This document shows positions 36,647-47,100 of a stretch of DNA of 64,000 nt, in pieces; positions within the stretch are counted from its first letter, which is position 1, and each line of letters starts with the position of its first letter. Both the position numbers and the translations under genes were made by a program. The notes below the pieces were generated by a model. That model made no database searches. It had not been told where the DNA came from and was given only the letters and a program-made list of their open reading frames with translations. Source of the DNA: Legionella sp. Lineage in GTDB: Bacteria > Pseudomonadota > Gammaproteobacteria > Legionellales > Legionellaceae. The stretch is from assembly GCA_017306715.1 (NCBI GenBank), contig JAFKHV010000007.1, positions 62,001 to 126,000 of the forward strand, given 5' to 3'.

Positions 36647-37246
36647 TTACTTCAGCCATTTAAGGATATTAGGCGCTTGGTGTTGTGCGGGAAGCGTGTG
36701 CTCAGCTGGCCAGCCGAGAATAATGGGTGCGACTGCGGCCATGTCTTGGGGAATGCCTAATTCCTGTTTCCACTTAGGGAGATTTAACGCCCCCACAGAA
36801 AAACCGATAACGCAGGAAGCCAGGCCAAAACTCAGCGCGGCTAACATGATATTCTCTGCTGCAAGCCAACAATCAGCTTCGACAAAAGGACCATCAAAGC
36901 GGCGGCAAATAACGATAAGGGCTGGGGCGTTATAAAAAATATTAAATTCTTCTTGCTGAACAACTTGGAGGACACGTTGTCGTTGTAAGTCAGCTTCGGT
37001 ATTTTCTTTTTCTGTCAATTCTTTGGCGCTCACAGAAATGCGGTCAAGCAATTTGCGGCTTTGAATAATAGTAAATGCTCTGGAATCTTCATGGAGTGCT
37101 GATGGGGCATGATTTGCAGCCTCGAGCAGTTGATGGATGATGTCTTCATCGACCTGTTTTGGTTGATAATTTCTTACCGCATGGCGGCTATAAATTGCAT
37201 CCAGAACATCAATTGTATTGCGATGCACCAGGTGTTGGTTTTCCAT
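36647..37246 (-). CDS. Nitroreductase family oxidoreductase
   Basis: FMN-dependent NAD(P)H oxidoreductase of 199 residues. The N-terminal IYSRHAVRNYQPKQVDEDII, the substrate-side ANHAPSALHED and the C-terminal LGWPAEHTLP are family hallmarks, and WLAAENIMLAALSFGLASCVIGF forms the core helix of the dimer interface. Physiological substrate (quinones or nitroaromatics) cannot be told. AGGGG precedes the ATG. Confidence 0.9.
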   Translation of the reverse strand: MENQHLVHRNTIDVLDAIYSRHAVRNYQPKQVDEDIIHQLLEAANHAPSALHEDSRAFTIIQSRKLLDRISVSAKELTEKENTEADLQRQRVLQVVQQEEFNIFYNAPALIVICRRFDGPFVEADCWLAAENIMLAALSFGLASCVIGFSVGALNLPKWKQELGIPQDMAAVAPIILGWPAEHTLPAQHQAPNILKWLK

Positions 37247-37368
37247 ATTTTACCCCTGATATTCAGATTAATTAAACTAAGTATAGCAAGGGTAGGGAAT
37301 TGCTGCGAAGATCGTTTTTTAAAATCTAAGCATTAATTCAAAAATAAGCCTATGCATTTAAAGAAAAA

Positions 37369-38139
37369 TTATGAGAGTGTTGTAATCGGAACAAATTCCA
37401 ACTCATAATTGGCAAATAATGCCGTGAACTCCTGATCAAACTCGATTTTTTTCTTTTTTAGAGCATAAAGTGTCTCTTCGGGTTTAAAAAATTGGTACTT
37501 ACTGATTTGAATAAAATGCTCCATTTCAGCAATCTCGAGTGAGAGCGGGTAAAGTTTATCATTAATCAAATAGCATATTTGATTCCAACGGGTAGTAAAG
37601 AGTTCTTGTTCATCTCTTAGTAGCTCATTACAGTGTTCAACATGAACCCTTCTAAATGCATGAGCCTGATCAAGCAAAGCTTGATATTTTACTCGACAGG
37701 CTTGGAAGCCGCTTAGTAGCTTTTGATCGAGTATTTTGTGCGTATTGATCAAGTCCACACGAATCTGATTAAAGGTATATGAATAGAAGTGCTCATATTG
37801 TTTCTGTAATTCCTGATTCCCTTCCAAAATAGATAAGGCATAGAACAGAGGGGGCTGCAACTTATGATACGCTAAAGAATTTTTTATCGAGTACTCTTTT
37901 AATTCTAGCAACATGGGAAACATGACTTCACTAAATAATTGAATCTGGGCTTTTGTTTGCTCCAGGAAGGAATAGATCATGAGATAATGGGTGTCATAAT
38001 TTTTAAGCTTGGATTCAATAGCCGTAACAAAAAATTCTAGAAGTCTATCGGTGCCTTTGCGACACAATTCTTTGAATTCATCATATATTTGCTGATCTTC
38101 TGGATTATCAAAAATACCATCGCATCCTGCTATAAACAT
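37369..38139 (-). CDS. Helical protein of unknown function in the metalloprotease operon
   Basis: All-helical, charged protein of 256 residues; no family recognised. It begins FIAGCDGIFDNPEDQQIYDEF, and the IAGC looks like a lipobox but the preceding hydrophobic stretch is too short for a signal peptide, so a cytosolic location is more likely. Heptad-like stretches suggest coiled coils. It starts 10 bases after the outer-membrane protein gene and has AAGGA before its ATG, the third gene of a leftward operon after the secreted metalloprotease. Could be a translocated protein, but nothing shown proves it. Confidence 0.6.
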   Translation of the reverse strand: MFIAGCDGIFDNPEDQQIYDEFKELCRKGTDRLLEFFVTAIESKLKNYDTHYLMIYSFLEQTKAQIQLFSEVMFPMLLELKEYSIKNSLAYHKLQPPLFYALSILEGNQELQKQYEHFYSYTFNQIRVDLINTHKILDQKLLSGFQACRVKYQALLDQAHAFRRVHVEHCNELLRDEQELFTTRWNQICYLINDKLYPLSLEIAEMEHFIQISKYQFFKPEETLYALKKKKIEFDQEFTALFANYELEFVPITTLS

Positions 38140-38149
38140 AAACTAATCC

Positions 38150-38851
38150 TTACTTATCATATGTTATTGGATTCGCCGGATGCCATTTGACCCCTAACAG
38201 CACTAAATTGGTATAAGGACGATAACTTCCCCTTAAAGACTCTTCAGAAAGCGGTTCTATATGGGTTCTGGACATGCTTTCATATTGTGTAAATTGATAA
38301 GTCAATAAAACGTCAATAGCGGGCATGATTTGGGTCGCAAGACCAATTTTTAAGCCACCGCCGGTAAGCCATTGCGAATAATTTTCGCTAACGCCCACAT
38401 TGCCCGCGGTGTTTTTGGCATGGATGATGAATGAGCTGGTAGACACTCCCGGTCCTGCAAAAAAAGTTACTTTATCAGTATAGTGATAGGCTGGGAGTAG
38501 AAAAAGAGAAAATCCATAGTCGAGTTTTTCCTGAGCGTTAATCCCCTCCTCGAAATACCAATTATTTACTGTATATTGCGCATTACCGGTGAAAAAATCG
38601 GCATCGACTTCCAAAGCTGCTGACCATTGTGGGCGTATAGGAAGTTCATATCCAGCCAAAACTTGCGCATGAAAATTGGTATAGGCACTGTTGAAATGAG
38701 CCCTTGCTGGTGTGATGTCATCCAGCGGATAAGTAAGCTTTTTATCCACCGTTACCGCATTAATACCCAGATTAACCCCGGTATAAATACTCGCATGGGA
38801 AAGCGTTGACATCATACCCATCAGCAGGGTTACAGCAGCAATATTATTCAT
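38150..38851 (-). CDS. Opacity-like outer-membrane protein
   Basis: Exported beta-barrel of 233 residues with a signal peptide (NNIAAVTLLMGMMSTLSHA). The mature chain starts SIYTGVNLGINAVTV and has AQVLAGYELPIRP, FAGPGVSTSSFII and LLTYQFTQYESM strands, ending in VLLGVKWHP, the layout of OMP_b-brl/opacity family barrels. AAGGTG precedes the ATG. It begins eight bases after the metalloprotease gene on the same strand. Confidence 0.75.
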   Translation of the reverse strand: MNNIAAVTLLMGMMSTLSHASIYTGVNLGINAVTVDKKLTYPLDDITPARAHFNSAYTNFHAQVLAGYELPIRPQWSAALEVDADFFTGNAQYTVNNWYFEEGINAQEKLDYGFSLFLLPAYHYTDKVTFFAGPGVSTSSFIIHAKNTAGNVGVSENYSQWLTGGGLKIGLATQIMPAIDVLLTYQFTQYESMSRTHIEPLSEESLRGSYRPYTNLVLLGVKWHPANPITYDK

Positions 38852-38859
38852 AGTTCACC

Positions 38860-41067
38860 TTATAAAATACCGGGGATAGTTACTGGATTAGAGGTTTTAC
38901 TGACCTGATTGCTGTCAGTAACCGTAATGGTTACATTGACCACTTTTCTTGGTGTATGGATATTACCCACGATAAATCGTTTGTTACGTACATCAAGAGT
39001 GACCGTGGCTCCAGGAATTCCATTAATGTGATACGTTGCTCCCGTGGTCGGAAGACAGTTAGTGTATAAAATAAAAGCTTCTTGATTATTCATATGATTG
39101 CGAGTCGCCAAGCCAAGTACAGGGGATTGTATGGGGACCGCGTTAATGACGAAATTATTTTGGGAAATATTAAAGAACCCACCAGTGCTGGCTTGAACTT
39201 GGACCCGCGCTGTTGCTGAATTAACGTTGGGGACACACACTTCTGCATTTCCGGTATTCGGAGCATTGAGCAGTAGTGGTATTGAGTAATTTTGCCCTCC
39301 ATCAATCGAAAGATAAAGATTAACGTGTTCTGTATTAAGCGGTGGAAATTGAGTATTCGCTACATTCCAAGTAACTTGTTGTGCGCTTAAACCAGACCAG
39401 GTTACTCCCGCATCTGTAGGATAAGTCACTAAGAACGGTCCCGCAGTGGGTGTTACGGCGACCTGTGTATCTCTATAGGTATTACAGGAGCCCCCGGGAG
39501 CATTGCTGCGCACGGAGACGCGGAATTTTAAGATTCGCGATACCGCAGGGAGAACTTCCCACGTAAATGGACCTCCATTACTTAAGGCGTTCAGATTAGG
39601 GAGGTAACGGGTATTGGTAGTTTTTGGCGTGAAACTTCGAAAATTCGGTCCTCCAGTCGCCGTAGCCACGGGTGGTTGGGGTGTGATTTCGTTATTCATT
39701 TGCTCCCAGGTGTAGGTTAAGACGCCACTCCCACTACTTGGGGCTGCGTTCGCAGTCAATGTAAATGGTGTAGACATGGGGATGGAGCGATCACCATTGG
39801 TGTATTTTATCACCGGAGCCTCTGGAATAGGCGTCGTCACGGGACAATTATGTTGGGGACTTGCAACAAACTCTCCCATTTGTTCGAGGCTAATACCGTG
39901 AAAATAAGCATCGGAATTACCCTGAACGTTCGGTGCACAAATGCCAGCATAACCCATAATCGTGCTGCCACTTCCAGGTTCCACTGCCGTGGGATCATAG
40001 CGATTGCAATTATTATTTTGGGTATGCGTCGCACCGAATTGATGCCCCATTTCATGGGCAACATAATCGACATCAAATGGATCGGAAACAGGGGTTGTCT
40101 TACCGGTAACGCCGCGAGCTTTAAGGCCTGCAATACATACGGATCGTAAACGCGCAAGCCCACTGCCTGCAGCATCAACTACATGACCGATATCATAATT
40201 TGCTGAACCAATGACCGCGTCCACATTAGCCTGATTTTCGAGAATTAGTTTATCCGGATCGCCATGTGTATAAGGTTGATTGTTCGGGTTGGTGTAGATA
40301 ATCAGATCATTATTCGCAATGAGCTGCATGGTAATGGCCATATCGGTTTCATAAATGCCATTTACTCGGTTCATGGTGGTTGTTTCAGCGCTCAACGCTC
40401 CAGCGACAGTACCCCCGTGAAATTGGGTATACTGGGCTGTTGCTGCCATAGCCAAACGATATTTTTTCAGTTGGCATGGATAATATGGGGCGAGCGTGTT
40501 ACCAAATCCCGACAGGGATAATGAGGGGTTTTGCTGGTTGACTTCACATTTTAATTTTTGCGGACTGATAAAATCTTTTTTGTAATAGACGATATAGTAC
40601 GAATGATTCTCCTTGCTTACCGGATCAATAAATACCGGACTTTTACCCGCTCTTAAAATCATGGCATGAAAGCCTTGATGTGTTAGATCCAGCTTCACCC
40701 ATTCGCCAGGATTATTCACACTATACGCATCATAAGTGTTGATTTCAGGAAATTTAGCTTTAAGTTTGGGATGAAGAGTGGAGTTTTGAAAGACTTCATA
40801 GGTTTCAAAAGTATTATTGGGTAAAGGCAAAGTAATCGTTACCGAACTTTGGGTATTGACGCCTTTTTTAGGGGCCTTACTCAAGCTCTTTTTTAATGAT
40901 TTTTGATCCAAATGCATTATTTGAAAATGGCGCGCCTGAATCATTGGTTTGATTTGTTTGATAGAGGCGGTATTAGCCGGCGTAAAAAAATTGTTAGAAG
41001 GTGTGTCCTGCGCAGGAGCATAGGTACAATAGCCCGCCAGGCAAAGACTAAATAGCATCCGTGTCAT
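38860..41067 (-). CDS. Secreted reprolysin-type zinc metalloprotease
   Basis: Exported protease of 735 residues. A signal peptide (MLFSLCLAGYCTYAPAQ) and a pro-like region (25-195) precede the catalytic domain. The zinc motif HEMGHQFGATH is at 338-348, with a conserved IMGY Met-turn after it, as in metzincins. This fits the reprolysin-like M12B peptidase domain found in bacterial exoproteases. The C-terminal half (~420-735) is beta-rich, with Ig/PKD-like segments (FTLTANAAPSSGSGVLTYTWEQM and VTWNVANTQFPP). It leads a three-gene operon with an outer-membrane protein and a helical unknown. Likely extracellular degradative factor. Confidence 0.85.
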   Translation of the reverse strand: MTRMLFSLCLAGYCTYAPAQDTPSNNFFTPANTASIKQIKPMIQARHFQIMHLDQKSLKKSLSKAPKKGVNTQSSVTITLPLPNNTFETYEVFQNSTLHPKLKAKFPEINTYDAYSVNNPGEWVKLDLTHQGFHAMILRAGKSPVFIDPVSKENHSYYIVYYKKDFISPQKLKCEVNQQNPSLSLSGFGNTLAPYYPCQLKKYRLAMAATAQYTQFHGGTVAGALSAETTTMNRVNGIYETDMAITMQLIANNDLIIYTNPNNQPYTHGDPDKLILENQANVDAVIGSANYDIGHVVDAAGSGLARLRSVCIAGLKARGVTGKTTPVSDPFDVDYVAHEMGHQFGATHTQNNNCNRYDPTAVEPGSGSTIMGYAGICAPNVQGNSDAYFHGISLEQMGEFVASPQHNCPVTTPIPEAPVIKYTNGDRSIPMSTPFTLTANAAPSSGSGVLTYTWEQMNNEITPQPPVATATGGPNFRSFTPKTTNTRYLPNLNALSNGGPFTWEVLPAVSRILKFRVSVRSNAPGGSCNTYRDTQVAVTPTAGPFLVTYPTDAGVTWSGLSAQQVTWNVANTQFPPLNTEHVNLYLSIDGGQNYSIPLLLNAPNTGNAEVCVPNVNSATARVQVQASTGGFFNISQNNFVINAVPIQSPVLGLATRNHMNNQEAFILYTNCLPTTGATYHINGIPGATVTLDVRNKRFIVGNIHTPRKVVNVTITVTDSNQVSKTSNPVTIPGIL

Positions 41068-41269
41068 TGATTTTATCCTTAAAATTCAGCATCTAAAATC
41101 TATCATAGGATTATCAGAATGAAAATTACTTTATTAATGAAGTAGGTAAATTAAATTCTTTTTTATATGTGCGCTGCAAAAAAATATTTGGTTACAAAAT
41201 CGTTAAACACTTTCAATAAGCTTATTTATTGTCTATAAATTAAACAGTTTGATATGTATTTGTAGATGT

Positions 41270-42037
41270 GTGTTTATAATTAATCTCCCTCGGGGCGGGT
41301 TTGACCCCACTGAAACAACAATTCCCTGGCTATTTCTCACCAAGATTGGTGCGCAAGTGCTTTTTGCTACTCCGGATGGAAATCCAGCTACCGCTGATCA
41401 GCGCATGATCACTAAAGGTTTGGGGTTGCTCAGTCCGTTTCTCATGACTTCTCGAAAAGTTTTAGCGCTTTATGACCAAATGATTATGACACCCCAATTT
41501 CGTAATCCAATTGCTTATCAAGACATCGAACCACGAAAAATTGTGGGCCTTCATATACCCGGAGGACATGGGGAAGAGATTAAATCCATGTTGGAATCAG
41601 AAATATTGCAGCAAAAAATCAGCGAATGCTTTTTACTGGATAAAGTCGTTAGTGCGATTTGTACTGGAGTGCTCACGGTCGCGCGTAGCAAAGATCCTCA
41701 GACCCAAAAATCAGTTATTTACTATCGCCGCACAACCGCGGTGACGCGATGGATGGAGCTTAGTGGATGGTATTTAACCCGCAGATGGTATGGAAATTAC
41801 TATCGAGTATATCCCGAAACTGCTCAAGATGAGATTGAAAGCCTGCTCCAGAATAAAAACCAATTTCAAAGCGGAGGTTTGCGCACTTTCCCTGCGCAAT
41901 ACACTCAATATGCGCCGGCATTGCAGTTTATTGTGCGCGACGGAAATTATTTATCAGGACGCTGGCCTGGGGATTGTTATCGGTTCGCCCTTGAGTTAGT
42001 GCAGATGATTCAAAAAAAGCAACGGGAGACGTTATGA
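41270..42037 (+). CDS. DJ-1/PfpI-superfamily protein
   Basis: Protein of about 255 residues of the class I glutamine amidotransferase-like fold. LPRGGFDPTETTIPWLFL and VLFATPDGNPATADQRM match the N-terminus of DJ-1/PfpI proteins, and AICTGVL is the nucleophile-elbow cysteine. Start uncertain: I use the GTG at 41270, which places the first strand as in relatives; a TTG at 41249 is in frame, and neither has a strong RBS. The stop overlaps the next ATG by four bases. It is the first gene of the four-gene operon leading to the acyl-ACP/oxoamine synthase fusion. Its role there (glyoxalase, chaperone or hydratase-like) is open. Confidence 0.75.
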   Translation: MFIINLPRGGFDPTETTIPWLFLTKIGAQVLFATPDGNPATADQRMITKGLGLLSPFLMTSRKVLALYDQMIMTPQFRNPIAYQDIEPRKIVGLHIPGGHGEEIKSMLESEILQQKISECFLLDKVVSAICTGVLTVARSKDPQTQKSVIYYRRTTAVTRWMELSGWYLTRRWYGNYYRVYPETAQDEIESLLQNKNQFQSGGLRTFPAQYTQYAPALQFIVRDGNYLSGRWPGDCYRFALELVQMIQKKQRETL

Positions 42038-43344
42038 CACAAGCCAGGAGTATCAGGAATTGGGGTAAAACATTCACTTATACACCCAAATCATTATTTT
42101 ATCCTACCCATAAAGAGGAAATCTTAAGCCTTGTCGCGCATTGTAATCAACAGCGACAGCAAGTGAGGCCTTTGGGGTCGCGATATTCCTATACGCCGTT
42201 AATTTGTAGCGAAGAAGTGGCGATTTCTCTTGATGATTACAGTGGGATTGAAGAGATCAACCCTGAAGAGTTGACTGTGATCGTGCGCGCAGGCACTAAA
42301 ATTTCATTACTAGAACAAGAGCTTTTTTCACGAGGTTACTCTCTTTACAATTTGGGCGATATAAATCAACAAACCATTGCAGGCCTTATTGCCACAGGCT
42401 CTCATGGTACTGGAAGCCAGTTTGGTATTGCCTCGACCCAGGTTGTTTGGATTGAGCTGGTCACGGCCGATGGAAAAATCGTCGAATGCTCGCCAACTCT
42501 TAATCCTGAATTATTTAAAGCAGCCCAGGTTTCTCTAGGCACTCTAGGTATCATCACCCGAATAAAGCTTAAAATACTCCCGCGCTATTATCTTCATCAA
42601 GAACGGACCGTGACTCATTTTGAAGAGGCGATGGCCCATTTTTATGAATCGATTCAAGAGAATCGAAATTATGAGTTTTTTTGGTTTCCCTATACTGATT
42701 TTGTTTATGAGAAAAGACACAACCTCGCCTCACAAACAACTGGGCCGCATCGATATAAAAAATTATTTAATGACTATGTTTTAGAAAACGGGGCCTTATG
42801 GTGTCTGTGCGAAATGGCGCATGCAATGCCAGCATTCTACCGTAAACATGCCAATGGCTTATTAAAAAAACTCAGCTGTTCTTTAGATGAAACCATTCCA
42901 AGTATCGAATGTTATGCGACAACTCGTTGGGTCAATCATCGCGAAATAGAATACTCAATTCCCGTGGAAGAGGCATTAAATACATTACAAGAGATTCGAC
43001 AACTGCTCAATGAACACCCAACGCATGTCTCGTTTCCTGTCGAAGTACGTTATGTGAAGGCGGATGATATTTATCTTAGTCCTAACTATCAACGCAATAC
43101 GGTTTGGATTGCGGTTCACGCGTACACGCGTGATGAGCATGAGGCCGTTTTTAAAGATGTAGAACAGGTCTTTTTGCAGCACCATGGGCGACCGCACTGG
43201 GGGAAGATGCACTGGTTAGAGCACGAACAAATTAAAGACTTATATCCTTGTCTTTCTCAATTTAAAAAGATTCAACATCAACTGGATCCGCAGGGAATTT
43301 TCCTTAACGGGTATCTCAGAAAATTGCTGGGTATCGTTAATTAA
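42034..43344 (+). CDS. FAD-linked oxidase, aldonolactone oxidase family
   Basis: Flavoprotein of 436 residues. An FAD-binding PCMH domain holds VRPLGSRYSYTPL, then IAGLIATGSHGTGSQFG and LGTLGIITRIKLKI. The C-terminal ALO-type domain contains the motif HWGKMHW, which is characteristic of L-gulono/D-arabinono-lactone oxidases. In this family the flavin oxidises a C-OH next to a lactone or polyol. The ATG overlaps the stop of the DJ-1-like gene (ATGA), and the SDR gene begins 16 bases after its stop. Context suggests it modifies a product of the oxoamine synthase operon, but the substrate is unknown. Confidence 0.85.
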   Translation: MTQARSIRNWGKTFTYTPKSLFYPTHKEEILSLVAHCNQQRQQVRPLGSRYSYTPLICSEEVAISLDDYSGIEEINPEELTVIVRAGTKISLLEQELFSRGYSLYNLGDINQQTIAGLIATGSHGTGSQFGIASTQVVWIELVTADGKIVECSPTLNPELFKAAQVSLGTLGIITRIKLKILPRYYLHQERTVTHFEEAMAHFYESIQENRNYEFFWFPYTDFVYEKRHNLASQTTGPHRYKKLFNDYVLENGALWCLCEMAHAMPAFYRKHANGLLKKLSCSLDETIPSIECYATTRWVNHREIEYSIPVEEALNTLQEIRQLLNEHPTHVSFPVEVRYVKADDIYLSPNYQRNTVWIAVHAYTRDEHEAVFKDVEQVFLQHHGRPHWGKMHWLEHEQIKDLYPCLSQFKKIQHQLDPQGIFLNGYLRKLLGIVN

Positions 43345-43360
43345 AAATTAGGGGTAAAAC

Positions 43361-44185
43361 ATGAAAAATATGGGCAAACATGTTGTTATAACAGGAGGCT
43401 CAAGTGGCATTGGTAAAGCAGTAGCGATTCGTTTCGCTCAAGAGGGGTGGAATTTATCCTTAATCAGTCGCGATGAAATCAAGCTAAAGTCTGCCTTATC
43501 TGAAATTAGAAAGCACTGTAGCAACCCACAGCAAAAAATTCTCTCCTACCCAGCGGATGTTAGTGATGAACAAGCCTTAACGCAGGCCATTCAACACGCG
43601 GTCACGGTGAATGGTTTCCCGGATATGTTGATTACTTCTGCGGGTGTTGCCTGTGCCGATTATTTTCAAAATTTAACGGGCGCAGGGTTTAAGCGAACCA
43701 TGGATATTAATTACTTTGGAACGTTAAATGCGGTAAGAGCGATTTATCCTTATATGCGTGACGCCCACAAAGGGCATATTGTCATGATAGCCTCTGCTTC
43801 CGGTTTATTTGGCACTTTTGGCTATTGTGCCTATAGTCCATCGAAATTTGCTGTACGTGGTTTAGCGGAGTCGCTGCGTCCTGAGTTTAAACAATTAGGA
43901 ATTAACCTTTCGATCGTATTTCCTCCTGATACCGATACTCCGCAATTACAAGAGGAGGAATTAACCCGTCCTGAGGAGGCTAAACGCATTATTGGTACGG
44001 TTAAGCCCTGGCCAGCTGATAAGGTTGCAGACTGTATTATGCGGGGCATTAGGAAAAAGCAGTTTCATATTACCCCTGGATTTCCCATTTGGTTTTTGCG
44101 TTTTGCTCATAGCGTGATTTTTCGTGTTCTCAATTGTTATTTTGATTCTCTGCTGAAAAGCCCGAAAAGAAGCAATTTACTTTAA
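43361..44185 (+). CDS. SDR reductase resembling 3-ketodihydrosphingosine reductase
   Basis: Short-chain dehydrogenase of 274 residues. NADP-binding motif TGGSSGIG at 11-18, catalytic Ser in IASASG (145-148) and YSPSK with Tyr158 and Lys162. The loop PPDTDTP at 188-194 is the one seen in eukaryotic KDSR, which reduces 3-ketosphinganine to sphinganine, and SKFAVRGLAESLRPE also resembles it. The C-terminal hydrophobic stretch (IWFLRFAHSVIFRVL) may attach it to the membrane, as in KDSR. It stands nine bases before the FAAL-ACP-oxoamine synthase gene, so product-reductase pairing is strongly suggested by context. Confidence 0.8.
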   Translation: MKNMGKHVVITGGSSGIGKAVAIRFAQEGWNLSLISRDEIKLKSALSEIRKHCSNPQQKILSYPADVSDEQALTQAIQHAVTVNGFPDMLITSAGVACADYFQNLTGAGFKRTMDINYFGTLNAVRAIYPYMRDAHKGHIVMIASASGLFGTFGYCAYSPSKFAVRGLAESLRPEFKQLGINLSIVFPPDTDTPQLQEEELTRPEEAKRIIGTVKPWPADKVADCIMRGIRKKQFHITPGFPIWFLRFAHSVIFRVLNCYFDSLLKSPKRSNLL

Positions 44186-44194
44186 GGAGTATAT

Positions 44195-47100
44195 ATGGCT
44201 CAAGGTTTTATCGGATTGTTTTATGAAACAGCCTACAAAAATCCTCATAAAAAATTATTTAGATATCTCAATGATGGTCACCCAATCGATGCCAGTTACG
44301 GAGAGCTTGATTATAAAGCACGACAAATTGCACAAAGATTAAGGGCCATGGGTGCACCAGGAGATAGAGTCTTGATTATGCACAAACAGGGTATTGATTT
44401 TATTACCAGTTTTTTAGGATGTGCTTATGCGCAAATGATAGCGGTGCCAATTATGCCCCCAATCAATCAAGAGGTTGCCAGCAAGCTTGCCTTGGTCATC
44501 GAAAATGCGAAACCCATAGCATGCTTGACCTCCCAGGAGATTTATAGCCGCCTTAGCAAATTAAAGATCATGGGGCGGTTGGAAAAACATCGCTTATTAA
44601 GCCCATTGGTACATAAAATGGGGGGCAATATTCTCCAAAAATTTGAGCCGCTGATTGCTGCAAATATTTTCTCTTTGAATTGGGTTATCACCGATGCAAA
44701 AAATCTTGGCCAGGCGGAATTATTCCATCTCCCAGTAATTGATCCTCAAAGTCCCCTATTTTTACAATATACCTCAGGCTCAACGGGTAACCCCAAAGGG
44801 GTTATAGTGACTCAAGAAAACGTGCTTCATAATATCGAGTGCATACGTTATGGTTTAAATATTCAAGATCACGACATCCTTTATAGTTGGTTGCCCTTTT
44901 TCCACGATATGGGCTTAATCGGTTGCATTTTAACGCCCATGCATACTGGATTGTACACAATATGGGATTCACCTATTAACTTTTTAAAAAATCCCGTAGG
45001 TTGGATAAAAGGGATTGCTGAATATCAATGTACCATAACTGCAGCTCCAAACTTTGCTTATGAGCTGGCGGCAAATAAAGCGACTCTGGCAGATAAAAAC
45101 AATCTAGACCTCAGTTGTTTAAGAGTTGCGGTCAATTCTGCAGAGCCGATTAGAATATCCACATGGAATAAATTCTATGAGGCCTTCCGAGGTAACGGGC
45201 TGCGCGATAATTGTTACTACCCCAGTTACGGCCTTGCTGAGGCGACTCTATTCGTTACAACTCAAAGTGTTCAAGAGAAATTTAAAACATTAACCGTAGA
45301 CTCCCAGGAGTTACGTGTAGATAAGGTAAAATTTACTCAAAGTACCGATAAAAACGCTAAAATTCTGGTCAGCAGTGGGGATGTTGATCCTTCGTTAAAG
45401 CAGAATAAAATTATCATCGTAAATCCTAATACTTATGTGCAGCTCGCTGATGGCGCGATTGGAGAAATTTGGCTCGATAATCCCAGTGTTAGCCCAGGTT
45501 ACTGGCAAAATGAAGAAGCGACGCGTGAAGTTTTTGGTGCGACACTTGCGGACGATTCGCAAACAAAATATTTACGAACAGGGGACTTGGGTTTTATTTA
45601 TGAAGAGCAACTTTACGTCACCGGACGCATGAAGGATTTAATCATCATCCGCGGTAAAAATTATTATCCTCAAGATATCGAGTTATCGGTAGAGCAAGCG
45701 CATGTAGCCGTGCGTGCAGGTTGTGTTAATGCATTTTCGGTACTGGACGCAGAAGCAGAACAGTTAGTTGTTTTAGCAGAAGTAAAGCAAGACAAAGACT
45801 GTGCTCAAATTGCCCTAGCTTTACTCAATGCGATTATGCAGCAACATGGAATAACTCCGGATACGATTGTTTTACTTCCTCCTAAAACTTTGAAAAAAAC
45901 CACAAGCGGGAAGGTAAGACGGCGTGAGATGAAAAAAATGTTTTTAGAGAACGAATTTAATCCCCTTTATGTGTGGCAGAACGATAAGGATTCATCAACT
46001 GACCCGGTAGCGCAACGAAACGACTCGGTATTGCAATCTAATTCTGTAGTATTTAACATTTTACAACAAATTTTACGCCAGGATGAAGCGATTCAACCAC
46101 AAAGTCGTCTTGCTGAGTTAGGCCTGGATTCAGTCCATATTATGGAATTTTTTAGTCAACTCAAAAACAGCTTGCCCGAACATGTTGAAATTACCCCTGA
46201 ATTTCTACTGGAAAACCCAACAATTGAAGAAGTAGTTACACGTATTGAAGCTCAGTTAGGTGATGAAATTTGCTTTCAATCTCTTGCTACTGTGACTAAG
46301 GTCAAAGGGTACTCGGAGGAGGAACAAAAATATTGGCAAAATATATGTCATTTACCTGAATACATTCCATTGGTGGAGTCAAAAAAATTACTCGGAAATG
46401 ATGGGGTAGTTAACGAATTATATTTTAACACCATAGGGGGCGTCTCTGCTGATCGCATTTTAGTGAATGGTAAAGAATACATTAATTTTTCTGGATATAA
46501 CTATTTAGGTTATGCCGGCGATGAGCGAGTGATTGCGGCGACTCAAGAAGCAATAGCACAATATGGCACTTCCGTATCTGCTAGTCGACTTGTATCGGGT
46601 CAAAAACCCATTCATGGGGCACTGGAGCAGGAAATTGCAGCATTAATTGGAGCGGAGGATGCCGTAGTATTTACCGCAGGTCATGCGACCAATGTATCCG
46701 TCATAACCTTATTGTATTCAGCTGAGGATGTCATTTTTCATGATGAACTCATTCATAACAGCTCACTTCAAGGCGCAGTATTTTCGCGTGCGCGGCGTAT
46801 CTCATTTCCACACAATGATTACCAAGCATTGGCAAAGCTTATGGCCCAAGAGCGTAGTCATTATCGTCGCGCATTGGTGCTGGTTGAGGGTGCTTACAGT
46901 ATGGATGGTGACATTCCCAATATTCCTGAATTTATCTCAGTAAAAAACCAGTATCATGCCGATCTTATGATCGATGAAGCCCATTCTTTAGGTGTAATCG
47001 GTGCCACCGGGCGTGGTGTACGCGAATATTTCAATTTAGAAGCTGAGGATGTTGAATTATGGATGGGTACTCTAAGTAAGGCTTTTGCAAGTTGTGGCGG

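Noticed and set aside
37369..38139. Lipoprotein call based on IAGC near the N-terminus
   Set aside because: Only about five residues precede the cysteine, too few for a signal peptide with charged and hydrophobic parts.
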